A DNA stretch of 64,000 bases from Microbacterium flavescens (GTDB lineage: Bacteria > Actinomycetota > Actinomycetes > Actinomycetales > Microbacteriaceae), in contig NZ_JAFIWA010000005.1 in the NCBI RefSeq assembly GCF_018588945.1, positions 62,001-126,000 of the forward strand, in the 5' to 3' direction. The position numbers were made by a program, and so were the translations under genes. Shown here one piece after another: positions 8,346 to 16,394 of the stretch (positions are counted from its first letter, which is position 1; each line of letters opens with the position of its first letter). The notes below the pieces were generated by a model. That model searched no databases. It was given only the letters and a program-made list of their open reading frames with translations, and was not told the origin of the DNA.

Positions 8346-8791
8346 TGTTTTCCGCTCACTGAGGCCGAAGCGGAATCAACGCGAGGAAACGGAAGGGCCT
8401 ACCTTGAGATCTGAACCCGTACTCGCTGGGCGGCAGCTCCGGCAGCCTGGGCGCCGACGGCGACGGCGGGCATGCGCGGACTCCGGCCAAAACGAGAGGC
8501 CGAGTTGTGGCTGACGAGACCGAGGGTAACTACCCCTCCGTCTCTTCTTTCTCAGATCTTTCTCAATACAGTGGACTGCTGCGAATCATCGGCATCGATG
8601 AGCAGATCGCTAGGCGCGGTCCGCCAGCAGCTCTCACTTCGCTGACGCTTCAGAGCTCCGATCAGTAAGCGGCTTCTGATCTGGGAAGGATTTGAGAAAG
8701 AACCCATCCGCCGCGTACTAACGTGACTGGGCTGGATCGTCCCGGAAATGCATCTCAAGCGGTTCTGCACGACCGCGAAACACCTTGAAAA
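8346..8791. other. Intergenic stretch left of the island boundary
   Basis: No convincing gene. The short open frames here have no recognisable motif and poor codon character. It contains a perfect 10-bp inverted repeat, TCTTTCTCAA at 8557-8566 and TTGAGAAAGA at 8692-8701, enclosing about 125 bp. It ends at the truncated tRNA-Ser copy. Confidence 0.5.
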
Positions 8792-8852
8792 CTGCGGAGA
8801 CGGAGGGATTTGAACCCTCGGTCCCCTTGCGAGGACTCCACCTTAGCAGGGT
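8792..8852 (-). repeat. Truncated tRNA-Ser 3' copy (att site of the island)
   Basis: Matches 17759-17819 except for a few bases in the variable arm. From its 3' end it covers the acceptor strand, T arm, variable arm and anticodon arm up to the anticodon stem, then diverges. The variable arm still pairs (GTCCTC with GGGGAC, loop GCAA), so it descends from a functional tRNA. It cannot make a tRNA because the D arm and 5' acceptor strand are missing. Confidence 0.88.
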
Positions 8853-9534
8853 CAATTCGTGTCCCGGAGGTGGCACCAGCCCCGTCGGTTGTCGCGCGGT
8901 TTCTCGCGGGTTTTGAGGGTTTACCAGGTAGTTGCCCGTAATCGCGCACGCTCTCTATGCACTCCCGACACTCCTCACATTGCGAGGCTCGCGCGCCTCA
9001 CGAAGCGCGGGGACACCTGGGGGACACCCGCGTCATCGTCGTAGTTCGCCGCGATCGGTTGGCCGATCTGGGCCAAAACGACGTTCAGTCGTGTCAAAGC
9101 GCCCTCAATCCGTACGGGGAGTTCGAGTAGATCCTATGCGTTGGACGTGGGTGACATACGTCAGTCCTGCGCCTTCGAATGACTCCGGCGCCGGCCAAGA
9201 ACCATGACCCGAGATGACGCCGATCGTCAGGACCGTCAGGAATGGGTGGGCGACCTCACGAGCCACCGCAACGGCGACTTAGACAGCGACGGGCAGGACG
9301 ACAGAATCCAAGACAACGAGTTCGCCGAGTCGATTGACCAGCCGGCAACGACGCGCCAAACTACGGCGGATCGGGCATGGTACCCGCGCACATCGGCTGA
9401 GTCATGTCCTGTTCGGCGTGGAATCGGGATCGCTGAGCGACGTCCGTAAACGGAGTCGATTTCCGTTGGCGGGCACATGACGACGACGCCTGACCACTGG
9501 GTGGCCTGGAACGAGTGGTGCCTGACGAGGATGT
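8853..9534. other. Left end of the island, no recognisable gene
   Basis: About 680 bp without a supportable coding region. A minus-strand frame 9236-9538 overlaps the flavoprotein stop as ATGA but its product has no motif and unusual composition, so I do not call it. The stretch carries two GGGGACAC repeats (9009-9027) pointing the same way as a pair near the right end. A decayed recombinase gene would fit here but cannot be shown. Confidence 0.45.
9009..9027 (+). repeat. Paired GGGGACAC repeats, left end of island
   Basis: GGGGACAC at 9009-9016 and again at 9020-9027, 11 bp apart start to start. The same pair, in the same orientation, occurs at 17661-17680. Possible arm-type recombinase binding sites, by position only. 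Confidence 0.4.
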
Positions 9535-10497
9535 TCATCGCGCGGCGGCCGTTTCCGGCGGCGGTGCCGGCGTAGCCGAAGCTTCACATCGGGCGATGTC
9601 AGCTGCGGTGAGATCGGCGTTGACGGCGCCGGCAAGGAGGGACCCTGCGCCGAGCGAGACGGAAACGTTCGATCGCGGATCGATCACGTTGCCCACTGCC
9701 CAGAGCCTTGTGACGCTTGTGCGTCCATCCGCGTCCACCGCGATCCAGGATTGGCCGCGATGTTCGCGAGTGCGCGCGCCCAAAAGGCGAAGCAACTCGT
9801 CTCTGGGTTTCATCGTCGTCGACGTGAAAATCGTGTCCACCGGTACGACACGATCGAGCAACTCGACGGCTTCGACCCGTCCATCACGTGTGCGCACCGC
9901 TCGCACGCGCCCCCGCTCGACTCGGATGTCGCGCAGCTCGAGCGAGCACAGGTCTTTTGTCGAGGGCTCGCCGAGATCGTTGGGGAAATAGACGATGCTC
10001 GACGACCATTGGCGCAGCTGCTGAGCCTGGTCCACACCCTGCGGTCCGGTGGCGAGGATGCCGATCGTATCGTTGCGTCGTTCCCAGCCGTCGCAGTAAG
10101 GGCAGACGAGGACGCCACGTCCCCACTGCTCGCTCAGGCCGAGGACTGCCGGCAGCTCGTCCCGGAGCCCGGTGGCGACAACGAGTTGCCGCGCCGTCAC
10201 CGCCGTCCGGGATCCGAAGATCTCGAATCCCGAGGGGACGACTCGTGCGGACACGACCGGCTCGTCGATGAATCCTCCGCCGTAGCTGCTGATCTCCGCG
10301 CGCCCTCGCTGGCGCAGGTCACCCGGTGGAAGCCCATCGTGACCGAGGACGCCGTGCATGTGCGCGGCCCGCGCGTTCCGCGGATCGCCGGCGTCGAAGA
10401 CGAGCACGCGGCGGCGGGCGCGGGTGAGAGAGAGCGCCGCGCTCAATCCCGCCGGCCCGCCGCCCACGATGACGACGTCGAAGAGCCCAGCGGCCAT
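9535..10497 (-). CDS. Thioredoxin-reductase-like FAD/NAD(P)-dependent oxidoreductase
   Basis: 320 residues, the usual length for this group. FAD-binding GGGPAG at 12-17, a redox-active CPYC at 132-135 within VCPYCDGWE, and a C-terminal FAD contact around LWAVGNVIDPRSNVSVSLGAG. The second nucleotide site (ILATGPQG, 147-154) is a degenerate version of GxGxxG. Members reduce small thiols or act as disulfide oxidases, and some tailor natural products; the target here is unknown. It lies 22 bp after the SRPBCC gene, so it is probably the third gene of the ArsR-led operon. Confidence 0.9.
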   Translation of the reverse strand: MAAGLFDVVIVGGGPAGLSAALSLTRARRRVLVFDAGDPRNARAAHMHGVLGHDGLPPGDLRQRGRAEISSYGGGFIDEPVVSARVVPSGFEIFGSRTAVTARQLVVATGLRDELPAVLGLSEQWGRGVLVCPYCDGWERRNDTIGILATGPQGVDQAQQLRQWSSSIVYFPNDLGEPSTKDLCSLELRDIRVERGRVRAVRTRDGRVEAVELLDRVVPVDTIFTSTTMKPRDELLRLLGARTREHRGQSWIAVDADGRTSVTRLWAVGNVIDPRSNVSVSLGAGSLLAGAVNADLTAADIARCEASATPAPPPETAAAR

Positions 10498-10519
10498 CAG
10501 CCCGCCGCCGTGGATGTGG

Positions 10520-10990
10520 TCATAGGTGTCCCCGGTGGTCCGCCAGGTGCTCGGCGAGCATGTCGAACGCGGATGCCCACCCGTCGTAGACGTTGCCGTC
10601 GCCTGGTTCCCCGACCCATCCGATCATGTGGAAGCGCATCCCCGTCCGATCGTCGGGGAGTTCGCTCAGCTCGACGGTGATGACGGGAGCTTCGTCGTCG
10701 GCGTCGTTGGGCGATGCCCAGGTGAACACGAGCCGCTCAGGCGGCGAGACCTCGCGGTAGACGCCGGCCGTCGGATACTCCTGCCCATCGAGCGGGTTGA
10801 CCATCGTGTACGCGTAGCGGCCTCCGACGCGTACGTCGGTGACGGTGCTGCCGGCCTTGACCTCTATGCCGCGCGGGTGCCACCAGGTCGCAACCTCCGT
10901 ATCGGCGGTCCATGCACGCCACACGACGTCGCGCGGGGCCTCGAAGACCCGGGTGATCGTGAACTCCTTGGTGTCGGTCTGCTCAGGCAT
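10520..10990 (-). CDS. SRPBCC (AHSA1-like) domain protein
   Basis: 156 residues. The START/Bet v1-type fold is indicated by ITRVFEAPRDVVWRAWTADTEVATWWHPRG near the N-terminus and by the closing helix DGWASAFDMLAEHL. These proteins bind a hydrophobic ligand in a cavity; no catalytic role can be read. The start lies inside the end of the ArsR gene (8-bp overlap). The ArsR plus SRPBCC pairing is common in bacteria and suggests that one senses or binds what the other regulates. Confidence 0.9.
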   Translation of the reverse strand: MPEQTDTKEFTITRVFEAPRDVVWRAWTADTEVATWWHPRGIEVKAGSTVTDVRVGGRYAYTMVNPLDGQEYPTAGVYREVSPPERLVFTWASPNDADDEAPVITVELSELPDDRTGMRFHMIGWVGEPGDGNVYDGWASAFDMLAEHLADHRGHL

Positions 10991-11324
10991 CAGCCTCTCC
11001 TCTCAGTTCTCGAAGTCGCTCATCGAGCAGGTCGAACCGCTCGTTCCACTCATCGCGATGCCGATCGACCCAGACCGACGCCTCGTCCAGGGGCTCGGTG
11101 CGCAGAGTGCACCGACGCCACTGGGCGTCGGCGGTCCGGTCGATGAGGCCCGCGCGCTCGAGCACCTTGAGGTGCTGTGAGATCGCCGGGCGGCTCATGG
11201 CGAACGGCTCGGCGAGCTCCCCTACCGTGGTCGGCCCTGCGCGCAGGCGCGAGATGATCGCACGCCTCGTCGGGTCGGCCAGCGCCTGGAACACGAGGTT
11301 GAGCTCGTCGGCCACGGAATCCAC
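10983..11324 (-). CDS. ArsR/SmtB-type winged-helix repressor
   Basis: 113 residues. The winged helix is clear: LADPTRRAIISRLRAGPTTVGELAEPFAMSRPAISQHLKVLERAGLI. The recognition helix is AISQHLKVLE. There is no CVC metal motif, so a metal sensor is unlikely; this subgroup usually pairs with SRPBCC proteins. GTG start at 11324 with AAGGAG 8 nt upstream. It should repress its own operon through the 30-bp dyad directly in front of the gene. Confidence 0.92.
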   Translation of the reverse strand: MDSVADELNLVFQALADPTRRAIISRLRAGPTTVGELAEPFAMSRPAISQHLKVLERAGLIDRTADAQWRRCTLRTEPLDEASVWVDRHRDEWNERFDLLDERLRELRGEADA

Positions 11325-11325
11325 G

Positions 11326-11355
11326 TAAGCAACTCCTTAATTAATGGATCGCTTA
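11326..11355 (-). promoter_or_regulatory. Dyad operator of the ArsR operon
   Basis: Outer arms TAAGC (11326-11330) and GCTTA (11351-11355), inner TCC/GGA, and a TTAATTAA palindrome at the centre. It starts right after the -10 box and covers the transcription start and the ribosome binding site, as expected for autorepression. Confidence 0.6.
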
Positions 11356-11384
11356 ACCGTAGAAGGTTTCTCTGAGATTGTCAA
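11356..11384 (-). promoter_or_regulatory. Promoter of the ArsR-SRPBCC-flavoprotein operon
   Basis: On the minus strand, TTGACA (11384-11379), a 17-bp spacer, then TACGGT (11361-11356). Perfect -35 and a TANNNT -10. Confidence 0.65.
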
Positions 11385-11518
11385 CGGGAGCTCTTCGCAA
11401 CGACCAGCCTGCCCACCGGGGTCTGTTCATGCGCTGACTCGACAGCCGCCACCGATCTCGAGCATCGCTGTGTCCCTAGCCGCGGTCGCGGCGAGCCTGA
11501 CGAGTCGTCGACGCGCAT

Positions 11519-12406
11519 TCAGGCGGTCGCGATGACGACCGCCGCGATCGCGCTCACGCCCACGACGATGTCGAAGACGGCGCATGCCTCGGCGAACCAC
11601 CGCCAGACAACGACGTTGGCGCGATAGAGCAGTCCGTCCCAGACGGCGTGGAGGATCCAACCGACTCCGATCAGGACGCCGGCTACACCCGGCTCGGTGA
11701 AAGTGGACGCCAATGCCAGGGCGGCATATGCGACGGCACCGGCCACATACACGACCAGCAGGCGCCTGTTGCGGAACTGCTTCCGTGCCGCGCCGATGAT
11801 CAAGTACTCCGACCCGAGAATGACCAGCACCCACGCCGGTGCGATGTCGGGGTCGACGATCTTGCCGAATGTGAGCAGCAGCGCCAGCAGGGTCGGCCAT
11901 CGCAGCGCGATCCGTTCCAGGGCCGCGCGCACTGGGGCTACCTTCTGTTCGCGAGGCGTCCACGCGGCGCGTCCGGTCGAGAGCTCGCAAGGGATCAGTG
12001 CCACCACGACCGCCAGAGCCGGGATAACGAATACGTGGCCGAGGAGGACCGCCATCGGACCGGTGATCAGTCCAGTCCAGAATGCAGGAAGCGGCACAGC
12101 GAAGCCGACGGCGACCGCGAACATGACAGCCGCGATGGCACGCGTCGTGCGGCGTCGGTGCAGCATCCAGAGCACCGTGCCGGAGGCCACGTTGATGGTC
12201 ATGATCGCCGCGATACCCAGCGGGTCGCCGAATACAGCAAGGGCGCCCAACCATCCCAGGGCAGTGACTGTGACCTGGTCAACGAGAACCATCGAGAGGA
12301 GCGCGACACCGAAGAGCTCGAGGAAACCGAGTATCTGAGCGACAGGTCGCGGCCCCGTCCGTCGATTCGAGGAGGAGAGGGCGTTGTGTCCGAGTGATGT
12401 TGACAT
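11519..12406 (-). CDS. Multi-pass membrane protein of unknown function
   Basis: 295 residues with about eight hydrophobic segments, for example ILGFLELFGVALLSMVLVDQ, AAVMFAVAVGFAVPLPAFW and LLGHVFVIPALAVVVALIP. I recognise no family. Residues 140-165 (TPREQKVAPVRAALERIALR) form a charged cytoplasmic-type loop. The gene diverges from the sensor kinase, with about 110 bp between the two starts, so it may be the target of that two-component system. Not an obvious ABC or MFS component. Confidence 0.75.
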   Translation of the reverse strand: MSTSLGHNALSSSNRRTGPRPVAQILGFLELFGVALLSMVLVDQVTVTALGWLGALAVFGDPLGIAAIMTINVASGTVLWMLHRRRTTRAIAAVMFAVAVGFAVPLPAFWTGLITGPMAVLLGHVFVIPALAVVVALIPCELSTGRAAWTPREQKVAPVRAALERIALRWPTLLALLLTFGKIVDPDIAPAWVLVILGSEYLIIGAARKQFRNRRLLVVYVAGAVAYAALALASTFTEPGVAGVLIGVGWILHAVWDGLLYRANVVVWRWFAEACAVFDIVVGVSAIAAVVIATA

Positions 12407-12515
12407 GACCCCAGGGTGCTGGTCCCCGCTGCGCCCGATCCCGTGGATCGTTCACGGTTTTCCGTGCGACTTTCACACCTCAGTAGTGACCGCCCGGACC
12501 GTAAACTCCCTACCT

Positions 12516-13664
12516 GTGAGCACCGCGGCCAATCCGATTCTCGACGCCGGCAGAGTGCGACGTGCGCGGACTCTCACCCTGGTCTGGCTCGCCACGGCCG
12601 TCTTCACGAGCGTCTTGATGCCGGGGATCGGTGTGCTGCGAGAAGGCCAGCCACTCTGGGCGGTACTCGGCTCGATCGGAATCGTTCTGTTCGCGGCCAC
12701 CCAAGCGGGGGTCCTGTACGGCGCGGTCACGCCGGAAGCCGGCGGGTGGCGTTGGCGGCTCGCGTTCGCTGCTGCCAGCGTGCTGTCGATCCCTCTGGTC
12801 GGTCCGGTGGCGGCCGGAAGTTGGCAGACCTGGGCGTGGATCGGCGCGGGGATCGTCGGTGTTCTCCCACTGGTGCTGCGCCCGTCGCCGGCGATCGCCT
12901 GTGCCGCGTTGGTGTGCGGCGTGGGCGTCGGCGTCGCGCTTGTCACCGGTAGCGCGCCAATACAGGCCCTGCTGATCATCATTGTGATCGGCTGCTCCAT
13001 CGCGATCATCAACGTGGGCCCGATCTGGCTGTGGAGAGTCATCGCCGACGCCCAGTCAGCCCGTGGCGCGGTGGCGGCGCTGGCCATCAGCGAAGAACGG
13101 CTGCGTTTCGCTCGGGAGGTGCACGACGTCCTCGGGCACCGTCTGACCGTGATCGCCCTGAAAGCTGAACTGCTCGAGAGAAGCACCGACCCGCCACAGC
13201 GCCAGGTGCAGGACGAAGCCGCCGAGATTCGGCGCCTGGCCGCGTCTGCACTGGAGGAGGTCCGCAGTACGGTGGCGGATTCCCGCCGGATCGTGCTCAC
13301 CGAAGAGCTTGCAGCGCTAGGTCAGGTTCTCGAAGCCTCCGGCGTCCGCAGTGAGATCCGACTCTCTACCGGGGTGCCCGACACTTGTGACGCCGTCCTG
13401 GCTCGCGTGCTCCGCGAGGCCGTCACCAACGTGCTGCGACACAGCAGGGCTGAGTGGTGCGAGATCACCGTGGAGCGCGTTGGCGGCGAGATTGTCCTGT
13501 CCGTGCGGAACGATGGCGTGATGCACAGGAGCGACAGCGAACAGCCCCGTGGCAGCGGCCTCGACGGGATTCGAGAGCGGCTTCGCGAACATGGTGGAAG
13601 TCTGACTGTCATCCGCATCGACGAGCGATTCGAGCTGCACGCCACGATGAATGCGCCGTCGTGA
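12516..13664 (+). CDS. NarL/DesK-type sensor histidine kinase
   Basis: 382 residues. About six membrane helices occupy residues 18-175. The HisKA_3 dimerisation domain carries the phospho-acceptor H203 in FAREVHDVLGHRLTVIALK. The HATPase domain has the N box REAVTNVLRH and the G box GSGLDGIRERL. GTG at 12516 is preferred: a TAAACT box ends 8 nt before it and no Shine-Dalgarno is seen, so translation may be leaderless. A longer in-frame start at 12384 would overlap the divergent gene. The stop overlaps the response-regulator start (GTGA). Confidence 0.92.
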   Translation: MSTAANPILDAGRVRRARTLTLVWLATAVFTSVLMPGIGVLREGQPLWAVLGSIGIVLFAATQAGVLYGAVTPEAGGWRWRLAFAAASVLSIPLVGPVAAGSWQTWAWIGAGIVGVLPLVLRPSPAIACAALVCGVGVGVALVTGSAPIQALLIIIVIGCSIAIINVGPIWLWRVIADAQSARGAVAALAISEERLRFAREVHDVLGHRLTVIALKAELLERSTDPPQRQVQDEAAEIRRLAASALEEVRSTVADSRRIVLTEELAALGQVLEASGVRSEIRLSTGVPDTCDAVLARVLREAVTNVLRHSRAEWCEITVERVGGEIVLSVRNDGVMHRSDSEQPRGSGLDGIRERLREHGGSLTVIRIDERFELHATMNAPS

Positions 13665-14266
13665 TTCGGGTGCTCCTTGCCGACGATGAGGACCTCATTC
13701 GAGTTGCCCTCTCACATCTGCTCGACCTGGAACAGGACATCGAGGTCGTCGCGCATGCGGCCGACGGCCGTGCCGCGGTCGAGCAGGCTCGGCGCCATCG
13801 TCCTGACGTCGCAGTGGTGGATCTCGAGATGCCCGCCCTCGACGGTATCGAAACCGCAGCTGAGTTGAGGCGCGCACACCCGGGCTGCATCGTCGTGATA
13901 CTCACCGGTCGCGGCCGCCCAGTGCATATGTCGGCGGCGTTGCGCGCCGGGGCACAGGCCTTCGTGGTCAAGGGCGCTCCTGCGTCAACGCTCGCGGATG
14001 TGATCCGACGAGCACACGACGGGCAGCGCTATGTGGACCCCGCGCTGGCCGCCGAAGCGCTCGCTCTGCCGCCGTCCCCGTTGACTGATCGCGAGCTGGA
14101 GGTTCTTCGGCTCACGGCGGACGGTCTCGACGCAGCCGCGGTCGCTGGCCGCCTGCATCTCGCCCGCGGCACCGTCCGCAACTTGCTCACGGCGATTCGC
14201 ATCAAGCTCAACGCGAACAGCTCTTCCGACGCCGTCCGACTTGCCCGCGACTCAGGATGGATCTGA
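13661..14266 (+). CDS. NarL/LuxR-type response regulator
   Basis: 201 residues. The receiver domain has the acidic pair D8-D9 and phospho-acceptor D54 in VAVVDLEMPALDG, with the conserved Lys in FVVKGAPAS. The C-terminal LuxR helix-turn-helix is LTDRELEVLRLTADGLDAAAVAGRLHLARGTVRNLLTAI. It shares a GTGA overlap with the kinase gene and is therefore its cognate partner. The organisation matches DesK/DesR and antibiotic-sensing pairs; the likely target is the divergent membrane protein. Confidence 0.94.
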   Translation: MIRVLLADDEDLIRVALSHLLDLEQDIEVVAHAADGRAAVEQARRHRPDVAVVDLEMPALDGIETAAELRRAHPGCIVVILTGRGRPVHMSAALRAGAQAFVVKGAPASTLADVIRRAHDGQRYVDPALAAEALALPPSPLTDRELEVLRLTADGLDAAAVAGRLHLARGTVRNLLTAIRIKLNANSSSDAVRLARDSGWI

Positions 14267-15213
14267 TGCGCTCGAATCAACAAGCGGATCCCAGCATCGA
14301 CGAGAATGACGACTTCGTCGCGCACGTGTTGACCAAGTTCGCGATCTCACATCCCCGAGCGACCCGTGCAGCGGAGTCGTTCAACACGGTGTACCGGGTG
14401 CGTGCCGACGAGGGCGACTTCATGTTGCGAGTGAGCAGGTCGCCGATCATCCACAAGCCGAACGCGCCAGAAGCCGAAGAATCGTGGACCGCACGCTTCG
14501 CGGAGGCTGGCCTCGCTGTTCCCCGAATCATCCGGACCGCTGAGGGCGACCTCAGGGTGACAGATACCGCGAGTCACCGTCGACGGGCGATGCTGCTGAC
14601 CTGGGTACACGGCTCCCCGCCCAGACATCCAATGAGTCGCGACCAAGTCATCGCTCTGGGAGGCCTCAGCGCTCGCCTGCATCTGGCATCTCCGCAGATT
14701 CCGGAACCCCCTAAGGGCGTTCTCGATGGCCGCCGGACCACCCTCTTCGAGGTTCCCGACGCGATTGCCACCGCGCCGTCACCGTACCGAGAAATCCTCG
14801 CGAAACGCAGCCAGCAATCCGGCGAGTGGATCCGCGATCTTTGGGAAGACGCCGATGAGAGCCCGCGAGTTCTCCACTTCGATCTCACCCCACGGAATGT
14901 CGTGATCACCGCGGACGGCACCTCGGCGGCAATCGACTTCGAAGACCTGACATGGGGTCACCGTGCTCAGGACCTGGCGAACTCGCTCTACGGCGTCACC
15001 GGTGGGAATGTCCAGAGCGGCCTCGCCACCGACTTCCGGCGCGGCTATGAGCGTCACGCGAACTGGCCGCAGAACCTCAATTCTCATCTGCTGCACCGAC
15101 TCTTCGTCGCACGTCGAATCGCGATGATAAATCTCACGCTCACGCAGCGCCCGCATGGGCTCGACGAATATCTCCGCAGGCACGCAGACGCGCTCGCCGA
15201 GGTACCGGTATGA
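14266..15213 (+). CDS. APH-fold phosphotransferase
   Basis: 315 residues. Catalytic loop VLHFDLTPRNVVI (HxDxxxxN) and Mg-binding AIDFED about 20 residues later place it in the aminoglycoside phosphotransferase / homoserine-kinase-like superfamily. The nucleotide loop is around NTVYRVRADEGDFMLRVSR. It is not a close match to the macrolide kinases I remember, so the substrate is open: an antibiotic or a small metabolite. ATG at 14266 forms a TGATG overlap with the regulator stop and has AGGA 8 nt upstream; 14257 is the alternative. It is co-transcribed with the two-component system and lies near erm, which makes a resistance role plausible but unproven. Confidence 0.85.
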   Translation: MRSNQQADPSIDENDDFVAHVLTKFAISHPRATRAAESFNTVYRVRADEGDFMLRVSRSPIIHKPNAPEAEESWTARFAEAGLAVPRIIRTAEGDLRVTDTASHRRRAMLLTWVHGSPPRHPMSRDQVIALGGLSARLHLASPQIPEPPKGVLDGRRTTLFEVPDAIATAPSPYREILAKRSQQSGEWIRDLWEDADESPRVLHFDLTPRNVVITADGTSAAIDFEDLTWGHRAQDLANSLYGVTGGNVQSGLATDFRRGYERHANWPQNLNSHLLHRLFVARRIAMINLTLTQRPHGLDEYLRRHADALAEVPV

Positions 15214-15311
15214 CCATCTCGTGACGCAGGGTGTAACGGCGCGGACTCGCCGGAACGCGGCCTCGCTGATCGAGATGTGGGCATTCGGTGCGTGTATCCC
15301 GGAATCGACCT

Positions 15312-15767
15312 GTCTGCCCACAGCTGCGGGCACGATGTGGGCAGATGCCGACCTGCAACGATCTCGTCCGACTGGGCCAGCTCATCATCGACGACGGCGT
15401 CGGTCCCGACGGAGATCGTGTCGTCTCGGCGGACTACATCAGTAATGCGACCGAGGCACCGAGCACCGACCTGAACGCGGCATACGGCCTGCTCTGGTGG
15501 CTCAACCATCCGGGGCCCGCCGTGACACCCGAAGTAGCAACGACCGGCCAAGGAGGGGCGATCGACGGACCGATCGTTCCGGTCGCACCCCAAGACGCCG
15601 TGTGGGCGCTCGGGTTCCATAGTCAAATTCTGGCGTTCCTCCCATCGCACGACGCAGTGGCCGTTCGCCTCGGCGAGAAACCACCGGGGTCCGCCGAACT
15701 ATCGGTGCGACCGTTCAGCGAACACGTTCTCGCTGTGCTGGACGCAGACGGCTCGGCACAGCCCTGA
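15312..15767 (+). pseudogene. Remnant of a serine hydrolase (class C beta-lactamase family), 5' missing
   Basis: The C-terminal part reads CNDLVRLGQLIIDDGV, then VVSADYISNATE, NAAYGLLWWLN and a closing HDAVAVRLGE. This is the usual tail of beta-lactamase-fold esterases and peptidases. Upstream, AAGTMW lies in another frame at about 15320, just where the family has its xGGMW motif, so a frameshift separates the two. The SxxK and YxN catalytic parts are absent. No start codon with a ribosome site suits the remainder. Confidence 0.65.
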
Positions 15768-15820
15768 CACGACCGCTCATCGGATCCAGGTCGGAGGCTC
15801 GGCGACCGGCTCGACTCTTC

Positions 15821-16120
15821 TCAACGCGAAGCGTCCGCCGCAGATCGCCGGTACGCCACGGACCGCCTCAGCCAGACCGCGTAGCCCGTGGTAACAGAGG
15901 CAACCAAGAGCGCGACGGAATTGGGCACGATCAAAGCCAGATTGGCGGCGGAGATCCCGTATGCAATCCAGAGACCGAACCCGGGAAGCAGGATGAGCAG
16001 GTAGCCAATCGACACGTCATCGGCTGAACCTGTGTGAACCATTCGCCGCAGTTGCAGTAGCGGGGCCAGCCCCATAATTACCGCCCACGATGCGGCGAGT
16101 ACTGCCAGCACCTCTGTCAT
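15821..16120 (-). CDS. SemiSWEET-type sugar transporter subunit (PQ-loop)
   Basis: 99 residues, three membrane helices, the size of a SemiSWEET monomer. The PQ-loop-like APLLQLRRMVHTGSADDVSIGYL in the first loop, GLWIAYG in the second helix and the Asn of VPNSVALLV in the third match the family pattern. Such proteins work as homodimers and passively pass sugars. ATG at 16120 with AAGGG 6 nt upstream. It is a single gene between the broken hydrolase and erm. Confidence 0.8.
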   Translation of the reverse strand: MTEVLAVLAASWAVIMGLAPLLQLRRMVHTGSADDVSIGYLLILLPGFGLWIAYGISAANLALIVPNSVALLVASVTTGYAVWLRRSVAYRRSAADASR

Positions 16121-16394
16121 GACGACACCCTTCGTTCGCGCACGAACGCAGGGATCGCGCCCTCAACACAGAGGAGGCGCAAGCGCGATCGATGCGACCA
16201 TACCAGCCCGCAACGGGCGATCGTTGTCCGATGCCTGATCCCCCTGGACTCGGACCCGAACCCGGCCGATCATCGGGGCCACGCAAGCACAGACCGCCCC
16301 CACGCATCGAAGAGTGCGCAACCGGATACAAACGGGGCGCGACGATCGAAGAAGACCGGGACTGCAGCACCATGCACCCTGGCATGCGAAGACG
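16121..16394. other. Gap between the SemiSWEET gene and erm
   Basis: No gene seen. A 6-bp inverted repeat, CGTTCG (16133-16138) with CGAACG (16143-16148), lies just upstream of the SemiSWEET start and could be an operator. Confidence 0.4.

Noticed and set aside
8792..8852. A second functional tRNA-Ser(GCU)
   Set aside because: The 5' acceptor strand and D arm are missing; only the 3' part is there.
9236..9538. Possible 100-residue gene that overlaps the flavoprotein stop (ATGA)
   Set aside because: No motif, odd composition, and the overlap can arise by chance. Left out for lack of support.
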